This document shows positions 1 to 9,313 of a stretch of DNA of 64,000 bases, piece after piece; positions within the stretch are counted from its first letter, which is position 1, and every line of letters starts with the position of its first letter. The notes beneath the pieces were generated by a model. The model was not told the DNA's origin. It did no database searches and saw nothing but the letters and a program-made list of their open reading frames with translations. Made by a program: the position numbers and the translations under genes. Where the stretch lies: positions 186,001 through 250,000 of the forward strand of contig NZ_SRLB01000006.1 of NCBI RefSeq assembly GCF_004745635.1, given 5' to 3'. The stretch is from Methylobacterium nonmethylotrophicum (GTDB taxonomy: Bacteria > Pseudomonadota > Alphaproteobacteria > Rhizobiales > Beijerinckiaceae).

Positions 1-192
1 CAGGGCGGCTTCGGCGGGCCGGGCAGCCCAGGCGGCTTCGGCGGAGGCAGCGGCTTCGGCGGACCGGGCGGCTCCGGCGGGTTCGGCCGCCCGGGCGGCG
101 ACGGGCCGGGCGGCTTCGGCGGCCCCGGGGGCGGCTTCGGCCCCGGGGGCGGACTCGGCGGAGGCGGCGGGCTCGGAGGTGGGCGGCGCTGA
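1..192 (+). CDS. Gly-rich protein, C-terminal fragment
   Basis: The open frame enters from the left edge and stops at TGA 190-192, so only the last 63 residues are visible. They are almost entirely Gly with interspersed Phe, Pro and Ser, in a loose repeat of the form GGFGGPG, ending in two Arg. Such tails are typical of low-complexity secreted or RNA-associated proteins, but there is no domain here to assign a function. The N-terminal part lies outside the window. Confidence 0.55.
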   Translation, partial: QGGFGGPGSPGGFGGGSGFGGPGGSGGFGRPGGDGPGGFGGPGGGFGPGGGLGGGGGLGGGRR

Positions 193-427
193 GGCGAATC
201 AGCCGGATCGAAGGACGTCGCAGACGGGCCGGCCGGGCTCGCCGCGGCCGCGAAGATGTGCCTGCCCGGCCACACCGCAGTGCGAAACCTGACGGTTTCA
301 CGGCTGAGTTAACGGCCAAGTCAGGGGACGGAACGGCCAAGTCTCTTTCCCGCCGCATTTGAACCGGAGCAGGATGCACCTTCCCCGTCGGTGCGGCAGC
401 GCACCGGCTCCCTCCCGCAGGTTCTGC

Positions 428-1543
428 ATGCGCAAGCGCCTCCTCATCGCCGTCGCCGTCGCGGCGCCGCTCCCGGCCTCGGCGCAGGTGAGCCCCGTCC
501 GCGACAACATCGACGCGCTGATCGAGGCGCACGCCAAGGCGAACAACGTCCCGGCGAGCTTCATCCACCGGGTGGTGAAGCGGGAGAGCGGCTACAATCC
601 CCGCGCCGTCGGGCGCGGCGGGGCGATGGGCCTGATGCAGATCAAGCACGGCACCGCCCGGGCGCTGGGCTATAACGGCCCGGCCTCCGGACTGCTCGAC
701 GCCAAGGTCAACCTGACCTACGGCGTCGCGTATCTCGCCGGTGCCTACAAGACCGCGCACGGCAACGAGGCGCAGGCCTACAGCTACTACGCCCGGGGCT
801 ATTACTACGCCGCCAAGCGGGCCGGCATCCGCACCGACGTGGCGGAGCTCGAGGCCCCGCCGGTCCGGGAGCTCCCCGCCAACCCGATCGGCAAGTTCTT
901 CAGCAACGTCTTCGGGGCGCGACCCGCGACCGTCACCGCTACGGCCTCCGCGGACCCGTCGGTCGCCGCCCTCTCAAGCGCCGTCGCGCCGCAAGGCACC
1001 GCGCTGCAAGCGGCCGCGCCGCAAGTCACGCTGCCCCAGCCCACGGCGCCCCAGCAGGTCGCCGCCCTCCCGGCACCGTCCGCGCCCGAGGCTGTCCTAC
1101 CGGCTGCCCAGGCCCAGGCCCAGGCCCAAGCCGCGGCCGAGCCCACCGTCACCGTGCCGCTGCCGCCGGTCCGCCCGGCCTCCCTGGCGTTCCATGCGGC
1201 GCCCGGCTCGACCCCCGGCCCGGCCCTCGCCTATGCGGGCGGCTCGGCCGTCGCCGGCCTGCCGTTCCCGACCTCCGGCCAGACGGTGAGCCTGGCGGCG
1301 TCCCCCGCCGCGGCGGCTCCTGCGGCGCCGTTGCCCGTCGGCCAGCCGCCGGCGGCGACCACGGTCGCCTCGCTCGCTCCGGTCGCGGCCCCGCCCGAGC
1401 CCGACGCGGAGGCCGGCCCCAAGACCCCGCTGCCGCCGCGCCGCCCGGTCGAGTTCCGCCACTTCGTCGTGCGCAAGCCCGCGCCGCCGGTGCCTCAGAC
1501 CGCCGCCGCCGCGCCCGAGCCGGCCGCCGCGGTCAGCCAGTAG
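428..1543 (+). CDS. Secreted lytic transglycosylase (SLT domain) with Ala/Pro-rich tail
   Basis: Predicted periplasmic lytic transglycosylase that would cleave peptidoglycan glycan strands. I chose ATG 428 because it gives a classic signal peptide (MRKRLLIAVAVAAPLPASA) ending before Gln20; an upstream TTG at 359 would bury it. The SLT core spans about residues 24-135: catalytic Glu53 sits in the ESGYNPRA motif, followed by GLMQI at 68-72 and the YLAG segment near 102. Residues 165-371 are low-complexity Ala/Pro/Val with no recognisable fold, possibly a wall-spanning linker. The protein is 371 residues. The neighbouring genes do not suggest a pathway. Confidence 0.85.
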   Translation: MRKRLLIAVAVAAPLPASAQVSPVRDNIDALIEAHAKANNVPASFIHRVVKRESGYNPRAVGRGGAMGLMQIKHGTARALGYNGPASGLLDAKVNLTYGVAYLAGAYKTAHGNEAQAYSYYARGYYYAAKRAGIRTDVAELEAPPVRELPANPIGKFFSNVFGARPATVTATASADPSVAALSSAVAPQGTALQAAAPQVTLPQPTAPQQVAALPAPSAPEAVLPAAQAQAQAQAAAEPTVTVPLPPVRPASLAFHAAPGSTPGPALAYAGGSAVAGLPFPTSGQTVSLAASPAAAAPAAPLPVGQPPAATTVASLAPVAAPPEPDAEAGPKTPLPPRRPVEFRHFVVRKPAPPVPQTAAAAPEPAAAVSQ

Positions 1544-1927
1544 GTTTTCCGCGCGACAGCCGCGGGCACCGGCCCCGTCCGGAACTGGCCGGGAGGTACA
1601 GTCTGATCCTCCCTCGGTTCCGCGAACACCTCCGACACGCTCGCTTGGAGCGGGGCCGGTGTTGGATGGCGAAGACACGACGGGAGGTCACCCCCGGGTC
1701 CGAACGCGAGGCGGTGGCCCTGCTCGAGAGCGGCCGGTCGCCTTCAGCAGATTCTGACCGGCGTGTCGTCGCGTGATGATCGCAGACGGCGGGTCCGGCA
1801 GGCGCGGCTGCAAGCAGGACCATGACTATCGTACTGTGGATGCGCTCGGTCCCGGCCCGTCCGCATCGTGCAGCGGAGCAAGCGTTTCTCAAAACGAGTA
1901 AGCGTCTTTGAATTTTCGAATTATATT
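1544..1927. other. Intergenic, no gene seen
   Basis: This 384-base gap lies between the convergent transglycosylase and glf genes. The first 330 bases are GC-rich. From about 1885 the composition changes abruptly to AT-rich, marking the left edge of the glf patch. The open frames in it lack a convincing start, domain or coding bias. Confidence 0.5.
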
Positions 1928-3076
1928 TTATCTGTGGTTTCTAAGCCAAGCATGTGCTCCCGCAAGAGATTGATTTATCACTTGATCCATATCTAAGTAT
2001 TGATAGGTTCCACACCGCCCTATAAAACTCAATCTCGGCAAATCCTCAGATATTTTTCGATACGTCTCGTAAATCTTCTGATTGCGCCCGTCGGCTGTCT
2101 TGATGGGATAGTATCTTTCATGATCATTGATTCGATAATCACACGGTTCCTCAAGTGTCAAAGTTCTTCGTCCGGACTCCGATACGATATGATGCGGCAG
2201 CACATGCCATGCAGTTTCCCTAGTATAAGCTCTATTGTCTGTAAAATTGACGACTGGGAAATCTTGATGTTCTACGTCCATAGATGTCACGCTTCTATGA
2301 TGAAACTTGATTGATCGGTATGGAAGTTCTCCCTCGGAAAAATCAAAATACTCGTCAATCGGCATCGAATTAAAACAATATGAAAAATCTCTCTCCATTG
2401 ATTTTTCAAATTTCGTGTTCAACAAAACAGTGATATTTCGATGATCTAATATTTTACTGAACAAGCCAGTATAGCCATTGACCGGGATCATTTGTGTTTC
2501 GGAACTGTCAAAGTAAGTATCGGATTTATCAAAATTAATTGGTATTCTTCTTACGACAGTTTCTGACATGTCTTCAAGATCTGTGCCCCACATTTTTTTT
2601 GTATATGGTCTGAAGAATAGATTAGTCAATTCTTTGCCTATACGACTATAAAGATACTCTGCAGCATTCTGTGGGATGGCGATAGGCTCAGCAATATTTT
2701 TCAGAAAATCTTCAGTCTCAGTCGCGTGTTCAAAGGTTTTCCCGAAGACAGTATTAATGGTCTCGATATTAATCGGAAGGGGCGCAAATCTCCCATCCGG
2801 CAACAAAGCGCGGACTCGATGGCGGTAAGGGCTAAAATTCCCGTATTGTTTTATCCATTCTATAGCTCTAATTGATTTCGAATGAAATAAATGAGGCCCA
2901 TAGGCATGCACTCTTATGCCATTGCCATCAGTTGTATCGTAGGCATTGCCGCCAATATGCGCTCTCCTGTCAATGAGAGTAATGCAATATCCTGCTTCCG
3001 CTAGAGTTATTGCATAGACGGAACCAGCAAAACCCGACCCAACGATGAGTATGTGTTTCTGGTTTGACTGTGACAC
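1928..3076 (-). CDS. glf: UDP-galactopyranose mutase
   Basis: FAD-dependent enzyme that interconverts UDP-galactopyranose and UDP-galactofuranose, supplying Galf for surface polysaccharide. The 382-residue protein has the family's usual length. The N-terminal dinucleotide-binding motif GSGFAGS is at residues 13-19, and the Glf signatures RRAHIGGNAYD and YGPHLFHS follow. The start is GTG at 3076. The gene is strikingly AT-rich compared with everything around it and ends 53 bases from a DUF4422 gene on the same strand, so the two look like a small transferred polysaccharide unit. An ISL3 transposase remnant and a tRNA-Leu gene lie on the right. Confidence 0.93.
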   Translation of the reverse strand: MSQSNQKHILIVGSGFAGSVYAITLAEAGYCITLIDRRAHIGGNAYDTTDGNGIRVHAYGPHLFHSKSIRAIEWIKQYGNFSPYRHRVRALLPDGRFAPLPINIETINTVFGKTFEHATETEDFLKNIAEPIAIPQNAAEYLYSRIGKELTNLFFRPYTKKMWGTDLEDMSETVVRRIPINFDKSDTYFDSSETQMIPVNGYTGLFSKILDHRNITVLLNTKFEKSMERDFSYCFNSMPIDEYFDFSEGELPYRSIKFHHRSVTSMDVEHQDFPVVNFTDNRAYTRETAWHVLPHHIVSESGRRTLTLEEPCDYRINDHERYYPIKTADGRNQKIYETYRKISEDLPRLSFIGRCGTYQYLDMDQVINQSLAGAHAWLRNHR

Positions 3077-3129
3077 GGCTCACTCATTGGTCCGCCAAAG
3101 ACAAACGACACTCATTTGCAACGACTCGC

Positions 3130-3897
3130 TCATGTCTGAGGCCCGGTTGCCGCGCCGACTGGATCGGGTATGAATGCGAACGGCACCTCAAGATGTCTTA
3201 TATTGTTGACGAGAAGCCATAATCCGAGAAACCGCTCTGCCACAAATCCTGGATATCGGTCAGAAAATTCGTGTCCTGATACGCCTTCGACGCTATGGAG
3301 CCTCTCCAGCAAGGGCATCAATTCTGACATATAATGATCGAAGAATGGCCAAGACATGACAAATATATTACGAGTCGTGCTGATTGTCGATAAATTAAAA
3401 TAAGATATATAGTTCCCATACTTCGGATGCACTTCGGGCAGAACCTTGATAAAATTATCCCACGCCGTTCCCTGTGTGTGGCGACGGTAATGTGCCTCTA
3501 TGCTCTCACCGAAAGACTCGCGTTGAGAAATAATGACGTTTGTAATCTTGAGAAGCTGCACTAATTTATCATGCTGAACATCAGATGTGAGATGCCGAAG
3601 TTGATCGCTCACCGCATATCCAGGTTGTGCAGGTGCATAATCAAGATATCGACGATAATGGTAGAACCCTACCGCGTCACTTTTCCTATTCTTCCATACC
3701 CAATAGTGAGTTGTAATTTCGCAGAAATAAAGGTTTTTTTCTGCAATGTTGTCTCCGCTATCATCACGTAAATCAATCCCATTCGACTGATAATTATTTG
3801 CCGCAACAGGATAAATCCATGAACAATCTGATACGAATGGAAAATCTCTGTGGAAGGTTGCATAGATTTTTACGTCTACATCGACCGGTCGGTCCAT
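3130..3897 (-). CDS. DUF4422 glycosyltransferase-like protein
   Basis: A 255-residue protein of the DUF4422 family, usually found in capsule and O-antigen clusters and thought to be glycosyltransferases. Supporting motifs are the N-terminal VKIYATFH strand, VGFYHYRRYLDY near residue 80, and the C-terminal block ending in GFVAERFLGLWL. I place the start at ATG 3897, where GGAG lies nine bases upstream; the frame remains open to 4092, but the extra 65 residues look non-coding. It is AT-rich like glf directly downstream, and the pair probably forms one transcript. No signal peptide or membrane segment is visible. Confidence 0.75.
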   Translation of the reverse strand: MDRPVDVDVKIYATFHRDFPFVSDCSWIYPVAANNYQSNGIDLRDDSGDNIAEKNLYFCEITTHYWVWKNRKSDAVGFYHYRRYLDYAPAQPGYAVSDQLRHLTSDVQHDKLVQLLKITNVIISQRESFGESIEAHYRRHTQGTAWDNFIKVLPEVHPKYGNYISYFNLSTISTTRNIFVMSWPFFDHYMSELMPLLERLHSVEGVSGHEFSDRYPGFVAERFLGLWLLVNNIRHLEVPFAFIPDPVGAATGPQT

Positions 3898-4092
3898 CAA
3901 GAGAGGCTCCACTACTATGAATGATCGAGCGGCTGGACCGAAGGAACGTGCGGGCGATCGTTTGAGCGATGCACAACAAAATCTCTGAACTAGTGCACCT
4001 GAACTTGATCGATCAGAACAACTGGCTGAAACGGCAAGACAAACTAACCCCCGCGTGCCTCCTGACACTACCTTGTTAGTCCAAGGTGTCAA

Positions 4093-4413
4093 GGTAAGCG
4101 GAAGCGGTGCCGGCAGTCAGGCGCACGGGATGGGTGGAAGAACATCCTCGAACGGCAGGTCGATGGTCGCTTGGCGTGGTCTCAGGCATCTCCACAGGCC
4201 GGCGACCGCGCGACCGTGCTGCGGCTCGACACCCGCCTTGCCGATGCCCGCCGCGCCGGCATCGACGACTGGGCGATCAGGAAGGACAGCCGTTGCGGCG
4301 CGGCCGCCATCGATCTCGACCGCCACCGCGAGATCGACCTCCTCCCGGATCGTGCAGCGCTCACGCTATCCGCTTGGCTCGAACGGCATTTTGACGTTCG
4401 CCTCATCGCTTGA
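4093..4413 (+). pseudogene. ISL3-family transposase remnant
   Basis: One frame runs from about 4093 to TGA 4411-4413 and reads like a compressed ISL3 transposase. A zinc-finger-like RCRQSG stretch is followed by an HTH-like segment ending ATVLRL, then the start of the DDE catalytic region: GIDDWAIRK (first catalytic Asp region), AAAIDLDRHREIDLLPDR and AWLERHFDVRLIA. The family is normally around 400 residues or more, so both an internal stretch and the whole C-terminal half are missing. I see no terminal inverted repeats. It lies at the right edge of the AT-rich patch and may have taken part in its arrival. Confidence 0.6.
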
Positions 4414-4790
4414 GCCAAACCTCGTGCTTCCACGCCGCACGCTCGTGGGCTTCACGGTCAGTCAGAACGCTTGGTGGCTTCCGGATACGAGGCTCAGCGG
4501 TCGGGTATGGCGTCCGCTGCGGAGAACTGACCATCGGGCCCAAAGCCTGGCCGTTTCCTCGACGTGACCCCCCCCTGGCGTCGACGGACTCACGTGCAGA
4601 AGGGGCCGCTTCTCCTCGCGCGCATCGACGAGAGACACTCAGTCGACTGGCACCGCCCTGCAGAGCCAATAGCCACCGGTCTTGAGATGCTCCCTGGGAC
4701 AACCCACAGCGAGAGGCATCAATACCACCTGACCGGCCTCAAGTTCTCGGTTCTACAGGATTTCTGAGTGCATCAACCACTCCGAGAGTG
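4414..4790. other. Intergenic remnant DNA, no intact gene
   Basis: This 377-base stretch lies between the ISL3 remnant and tRNA-Leu. Short frames exist on both strands, but none has a recognisable domain, ribosome-binding site or coding bias. It is probably further debris of the insertion. Confidence 0.4.
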
Positions 4791-4794
4791 GTTG
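4774..4794 (-). terminator. Hairpin after tRNA-Leu copy 1
   Basis: CAACCACT and AGTGGTTG form an 8-base stem with a 5-base loop directly at the 3' end of tRNA-Leu copy 1, overlapping its CCA. No U-run follows on the minus strand. It could act as a processing or termination signal. The second tRNA copy lacks it. Confidence 0.35.
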
Positions 4795-4905
4795 GTGCCC
4801 AGGAGAGGACTCGAACCTCCACGGCTTGCACCACTGGTACCTGAAACCAGCGCGTCTACCAATTCCGCCACCTGGGCCCGAAGCGCTGCCTGGCAGCGCC
4901 GCGGT
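4791..4905. repeat. 115-bp exact direct repeat carrying tRNA-Leu, copy A
   Basis: Bases 4791-4905 match 5206-5320 exactly, a tandem duplication with a 415-base period that includes the tRNA and its 5' leader. The leader contains the palindrome GCGCTGCC/GGCAGCGC just upstream of the mature 5' end. Confidence 0.9.
4793..4877 (-). tRNA. tRNA-Leu(CAG), copy 1
   Basis: On the minus strand an 85-base tRNA starts with GCCCAGGTGG and ends with encoded CCA. The long variable arm is that of a class II tRNA. The anticodon stem CTGGT/ACCAG encloses the loop TTCAGGT, giving anticodon CAG (Leu, CUG codons), and the T-arm GGTTCGAGTCC is intact. It is identical to the copy at 5208-5292. Confidence 0.95.
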
Positions 4906-5205
4906 GACCGTCGTTTAGAGGGCGCCGGCCGTGCCGTCAACGTGGCCGGCGCGGATTTCTGACGGGCGTCCGACGGGGTCTCGGGACGCTTCTTGTCGTC
5001 GAGGTTCATCGGTCCGGTCGACGCCCGGACCTTAGGGTTGCCGACTGAGGTGCGACGCGACGATGGCAGGCCGGCATCCCGGGAGCCCGCAAGCATCGCC
5101 ATGCACAAGAGCTGATCCCTGATCGAGAGCGTCTCGCCGGGGTTCGATCGACGATTGTCCGGGATCGAGAGGCCCAACGCCGTGAGACATCAGTCTCGAA
5201 CGGTC

Positions 5206-5320
5206 GTTGGTGCCCAGGAGAGGACTCGAACCTCCACGGCTTGCACCACTGGTACCTGAAACCAGCGCGTCTACCAATTCCGCCACCTGGGCCCGAAGCG
5301 CTGCCTGGCAGCGCCGCGGT
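5206..5320. repeat. 115-bp exact direct repeat carrying tRNA-Leu, copy B
   Basis: Second copy of the repeat at 4791-4905. Similarity continues weakly beyond the repeat (GTCGTTTAG in both), which suggests that the shared promoter region was also duplicated and then diverged. Confidence 0.9.
5208..5292 (-). tRNA. tRNA-Leu(CAG), copy 2
   Basis: Identical over its 85 bases to tRNA-Leu copy 1, with anticodon CAG, long variable arm and encoded CCA. It lies 106 bases from the stop codon of leuC, on the same strand. Confidence 0.95.
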
Positions 5321-5398
5321 ATGGGTCGTTTAGTCGGCGGCGGAGCCGGCGTCAACGCCGAACTCCGCCGCTTCGAACGAAGCGTCAGGCGCGAGATC

Positions 5399-6814
<1,416 letters not shown>

Positions 6815-7043
6815 TGGGATTGTGGCCTTGGGGTTTGTTGCCTTGTCACGAAGACCTGACGATGAGACCGGGCGCGCGGCGTTCCGGCCCGGGATCCGTC
6901 ATGTAACCGTCTCGTCGGCGGACCGGTAGGCCCCACGGCGCCGCAAGGGGATGCAGGCGCCGCAAGCGTGCCGACGCGCCCTTGCCTCTCACAAATGCCC
7001 CAGCCTCGGTGCTTCGAGGCAGGGCATCCGGCCGGCTTGCCTG

Positions 7044-7073
7044 GCCTGGTCGACCGAAGCCGTTCGACCAGGC
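7044..7073 (-). terminator. Hairpin downstream of sugar ABC operon
   Basis: CCTGGTCGA (7045-7053) pairs with TCGACCAGG (7064-7072) plus a flanking G-C, making a 10-base stem with a 10-base loop 24 bases after the last permease gene. There is no U-run, so it is either a weak terminator or an RNA-protecting hairpin. Confidence 0.4.
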
Positions 7074-7096
7074 AGCGGTTGCTGTCTTCCCGGGGT

Positions 7097-7987
7097 CTAT
7101 TCCTTCACCGCTCCGGTCATGGCCGAGACGTAGTGCTCGACGAAGAACGAGTACAGGATCACCAGCGGCAGCGAGCCGACGAGCGCGCCCGCCATCAGCG
7201 AACCCCAGCGATAGATGTCGCCGTCGACGAACTCGCTCACCACCGCCACCGGCACGGTCTTGTTCTGGGTCGAGGACAGGAAGGTCAGCGCGTAGATGAA
7301 CTCGTTCCAGCACAGGGTGAGCGAGAAGATGCCGGCCGAGATCAATCCCGGCACCGCCAGCGGCAGGATGATCTTGAGCAGGATCTGCCAGCGGCTCGCG
7401 CCGTCGATGAGCGCGCATTCCTCCAGCTCGTAGGGGATGGTCTTGAAGTACCCCATCAGGAGCCAGGTCGAAAACGGGATCAGGATGGTGGGGTAGACCA
7501 GCACCAGGGCGAAGGGCGAGTCGTAGAGCCCGTAGGCCTGGATGATGGTGGCGAGCGGGATGAACAGGATCGAGGGCGGCACCAGGTAGGCGAGGAAGAT
7601 CGCCGCGCCGACCGCGACCGCGCCCTTGTAGCGGATGCGCACGATCGCGTAGGCCGCGAGCACGCTGGCGAACAGCGACAGCACGGTGGCCGCCACCGAG
7701 ATCATCATCGTGTTCCACAGCCACAGCGGATAGTTGGTCTGGAACAGCAGTTTCGCGATGTGCTTGAGCGTCGGCGAGACCACCCAGAACGGGTTGTAGG
7801 TCTCCATGTCGATGAGCTGCTCGTCCGGCTTGATGGCCGTCAAGGCCATCCAGTAGAACGGAAAGAGCAGCACCACCATGATGACGAAGAGCGGCAGGTA
7901 GACCGTGACGACACGCTTCGGCAGCGTGTCGAGATAGGCCATGCCCTCGCTGTTGTCGGGGGTGTCGGGGGTCGCGGTCGCGGCCAT
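7097..7987 (-). CDS. Sugar ABC transporter permease, MalG/UgpE type
   Basis: Inner-membrane permease of a CUT1-type carbohydrate importer. The 296-residue protein has a first membrane helix at about residues 28-50 and five more hydrophobic segments. The cytoplasmic EAA loop reads EECALIDGASRWQILLK and contacts the ATPase. The C-terminus VEHYVSAMTGAVKE is typical of MalG-type partners. It starts 16 bases after the stop of the MalF-type gene, so the two are clearly co-transcribed. The sugar cannot be read from the sequence. Confidence 0.93.
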   Translation of the reverse strand: MAATATPDTPDNSEGMAYLDTLPKRVVTVYLPLFVIMVVLLFPFYWMALTAIKPDEQLIDMETYNPFWVVSPTLKHIAKLLFQTNYPLWLWNTMMISVAATVLSLFASVLAAYAIVRIRYKGAVAVGAAIFLAYLVPPSILFIPLATIIQAYGLYDSPFALVLVYPTILIPFSTWLLMGYFKTIPYELEECALIDGASRWQILLKIILPLAVPGLISAGIFSLTLCWNEFIYALTFLSSTQNKTVPVAVVSEFVDGDIYRWGSLMAGALVGSLPLVILYSFFVEHYVSAMTGAVKE

Positions 7988-8003
7988 TCTTGCTGTTTCC
8001 TTC

Positions 8004-8948
8004 TCAGCCGGTCTGCCACTTGCGGTTCTGGAGGCCGAACCAGGAGATCCCGATGGCGAAGATCAGGAACGGCACCATCGCGGTGGCGATCGCCGCGCCC
8101 TCGCCGAGATTTCCCGACAGGATGCCGCGCTGGTAGGACAGGGTCGCCATCAGGTGCGTCGCGTTCACCGGCCCGCCGCGGGTCATCGCCCAGATCAGCT
8201 GGAAGTCGGTGAAGGTGAACAGCACCGAGAAGGTCATCACCACGGCGATGATCGGCGTGAGCAGCGGCAGGGTGATGTGGCGGAAGTTCTGCCACGGCGT
8301 CGCCCCGTCGATCGTCGCCGCCTCGTAGAGCGAGGGCGAGACGGTCTGCAGGCCGGCGAGCAGCGTGATGGCGATGAACGGCACGCCGCGCCAGATGTTG
8401 GCGAAGGTCACGCAGATCCGCGCCATCGTCGGATCGCCCAGGAAGTCGATGTTGCGGTCGAGCAGGCCGAGATGGCGCAGCGACCACGAGATGATCGAGA
8501 ACTGGCTGTCGAAGATCCACCAGAACGCCAGCGCCGACAGCACCGTCGGCACGACGAACGGGATCAGCACGATCGAGCGGATCAGCGCCTTGAACGGCAG
8601 CCGCTTGTTGAGGAGCAACGCCAGGTAGAGGCCGATCGCGAACTTCGCCACCGAGGCGAAGCCGGTATAGACCAGCGTGTTGAACACCGAGAGCCAGAAC
8701 ACGCTGTCGTCCGACAGCCACTCGTAGTTCTCGAGCCCGACGAAGCTGCCGCCGCGCCCGATCCGCGTGTCGGTGAGCGAGAGCCAGATGCCCTTCCCCA
8801 GCGGATAGGCCAGGAACAGCAGCAGGATCGCGGCTGCCGGCAGCATGAACCAGAAGCCCAGCCAGCCGCGGCTGGCCCGGAACCGGCTCCAGACCGAGCT
8901 GGTCGTGGGCGCCGCCGCTGCGTGGCGGGCGAGGGCGATGTCGGCCAC
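8004..8948 (-). CDS. Sugar ABC transporter permease, MalF/UgpA type
   Basis: Inner-membrane permease partnering the MalG-type protein downstream. I chose GTG 8948 (MADIALARH) because GGAGG lies six bases upstream; the frame is open to 9182, but the extra residues translate a palindromic repeat. The resulting 314 residues are normal for the family. The first helix is about 28-50, and the EAA loop EAATIDGATPWQNFRH lies in the last third. A 365-base spacer with a composite palindromic repeat separates it from the binding-protein gene, so its expression may be reduced relative to that gene. Confidence 0.92.
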   Translation of the reverse strand: MADIALARHAAAAPTTSSVWSRFRASRGWLGFWFMLPAAAILLLFLAYPLGKGIWLSLTDTRIGRGGSFVGLENYEWLSDDSVFWLSVFNTLVYTGFASVAKFAIGLYLALLLNKRLPFKALIRSIVLIPFVVPTVLSALAFWWIFDSQFSIISWSLRHLGLLDRNIDFLGDPTMARICVTFANIWRGVPFIAITLLAGLQTVSPSLYEAATIDGATPWQNFRHITLPLLTPIIAVVMTFSVLFTFTDFQLIWAMTRGGPVNATHLMATLSYQRGILSGNLGEGAAIATAMVPFLIFAIGISWFGLQNRKWQTG

Positions 8949-9313
8949 GGTGAGCCTCCTCCGGGTGTTTCTCTGTGTTGGGACCCGCCGCCCCTCGGGG
9001 GCGCGTTCTCCCCTCTCCCGTGTGGGAGAGCGGTCGGGGGATCGAAGATCCCGCCCGGGCCTGAAGGCCCGCGTGAGGGTGGCGCGGCTTCCGCCATGAC
9101 CCTGAACCATCGAGCGGTGCGGCTCGACGCCCGGCGGTTCATGCGGAGGCCGAGCCACCCTCACCCCTAAGCAGAGTTGCATGGGGCAACTCTGCTTAGC
9201 CCTTGTTTGTGCATCATTTTCGACGCCGAACCGGTGACCACTTCGGCGAATGATGCTTAGCCCCTCTCCCGCACGGGAGCGGGGGACGTGCTCTGTCCGT
9301 CGACGGGGGGGCG
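8949..9313. repeat. Palindromic repeat (family 1, copy A) with nested hairpins
   Basis: The outer arms are about 9007-9033 (CCCCTCTCCCGTGTGGGAGAG) and 9261-9288 (CCCCTCTCCCGCACGGGAG), with the family's inner motif GAGCCACCCTCACCCCTAA at 9152-9170. Compared with the copy at 44351-44527, about 90 extra bases sit after that motif. They form two hairpins: a perfect 12-base stem (9169-9180 with 9186-9197) and a second stem (9211-9230 with 9242-9256). It fills the spacer between the binding protein and the first permease of one operon. Confidence 0.7.

Noticed and set aside
1533..1892. 119-residue minus-strand frame between the transglycosylase gene and glf
   Set aside because: There is no ribosome-binding site and no family similarity that I recognise. 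It spans a composition boundary.
6846..6902. Possible leucine leader peptide upstream of leuC (18 codons)
   Set aside because: It contains only one Leu codon and no terminator/antiterminator pair before leuC, so attenuation is not supported.
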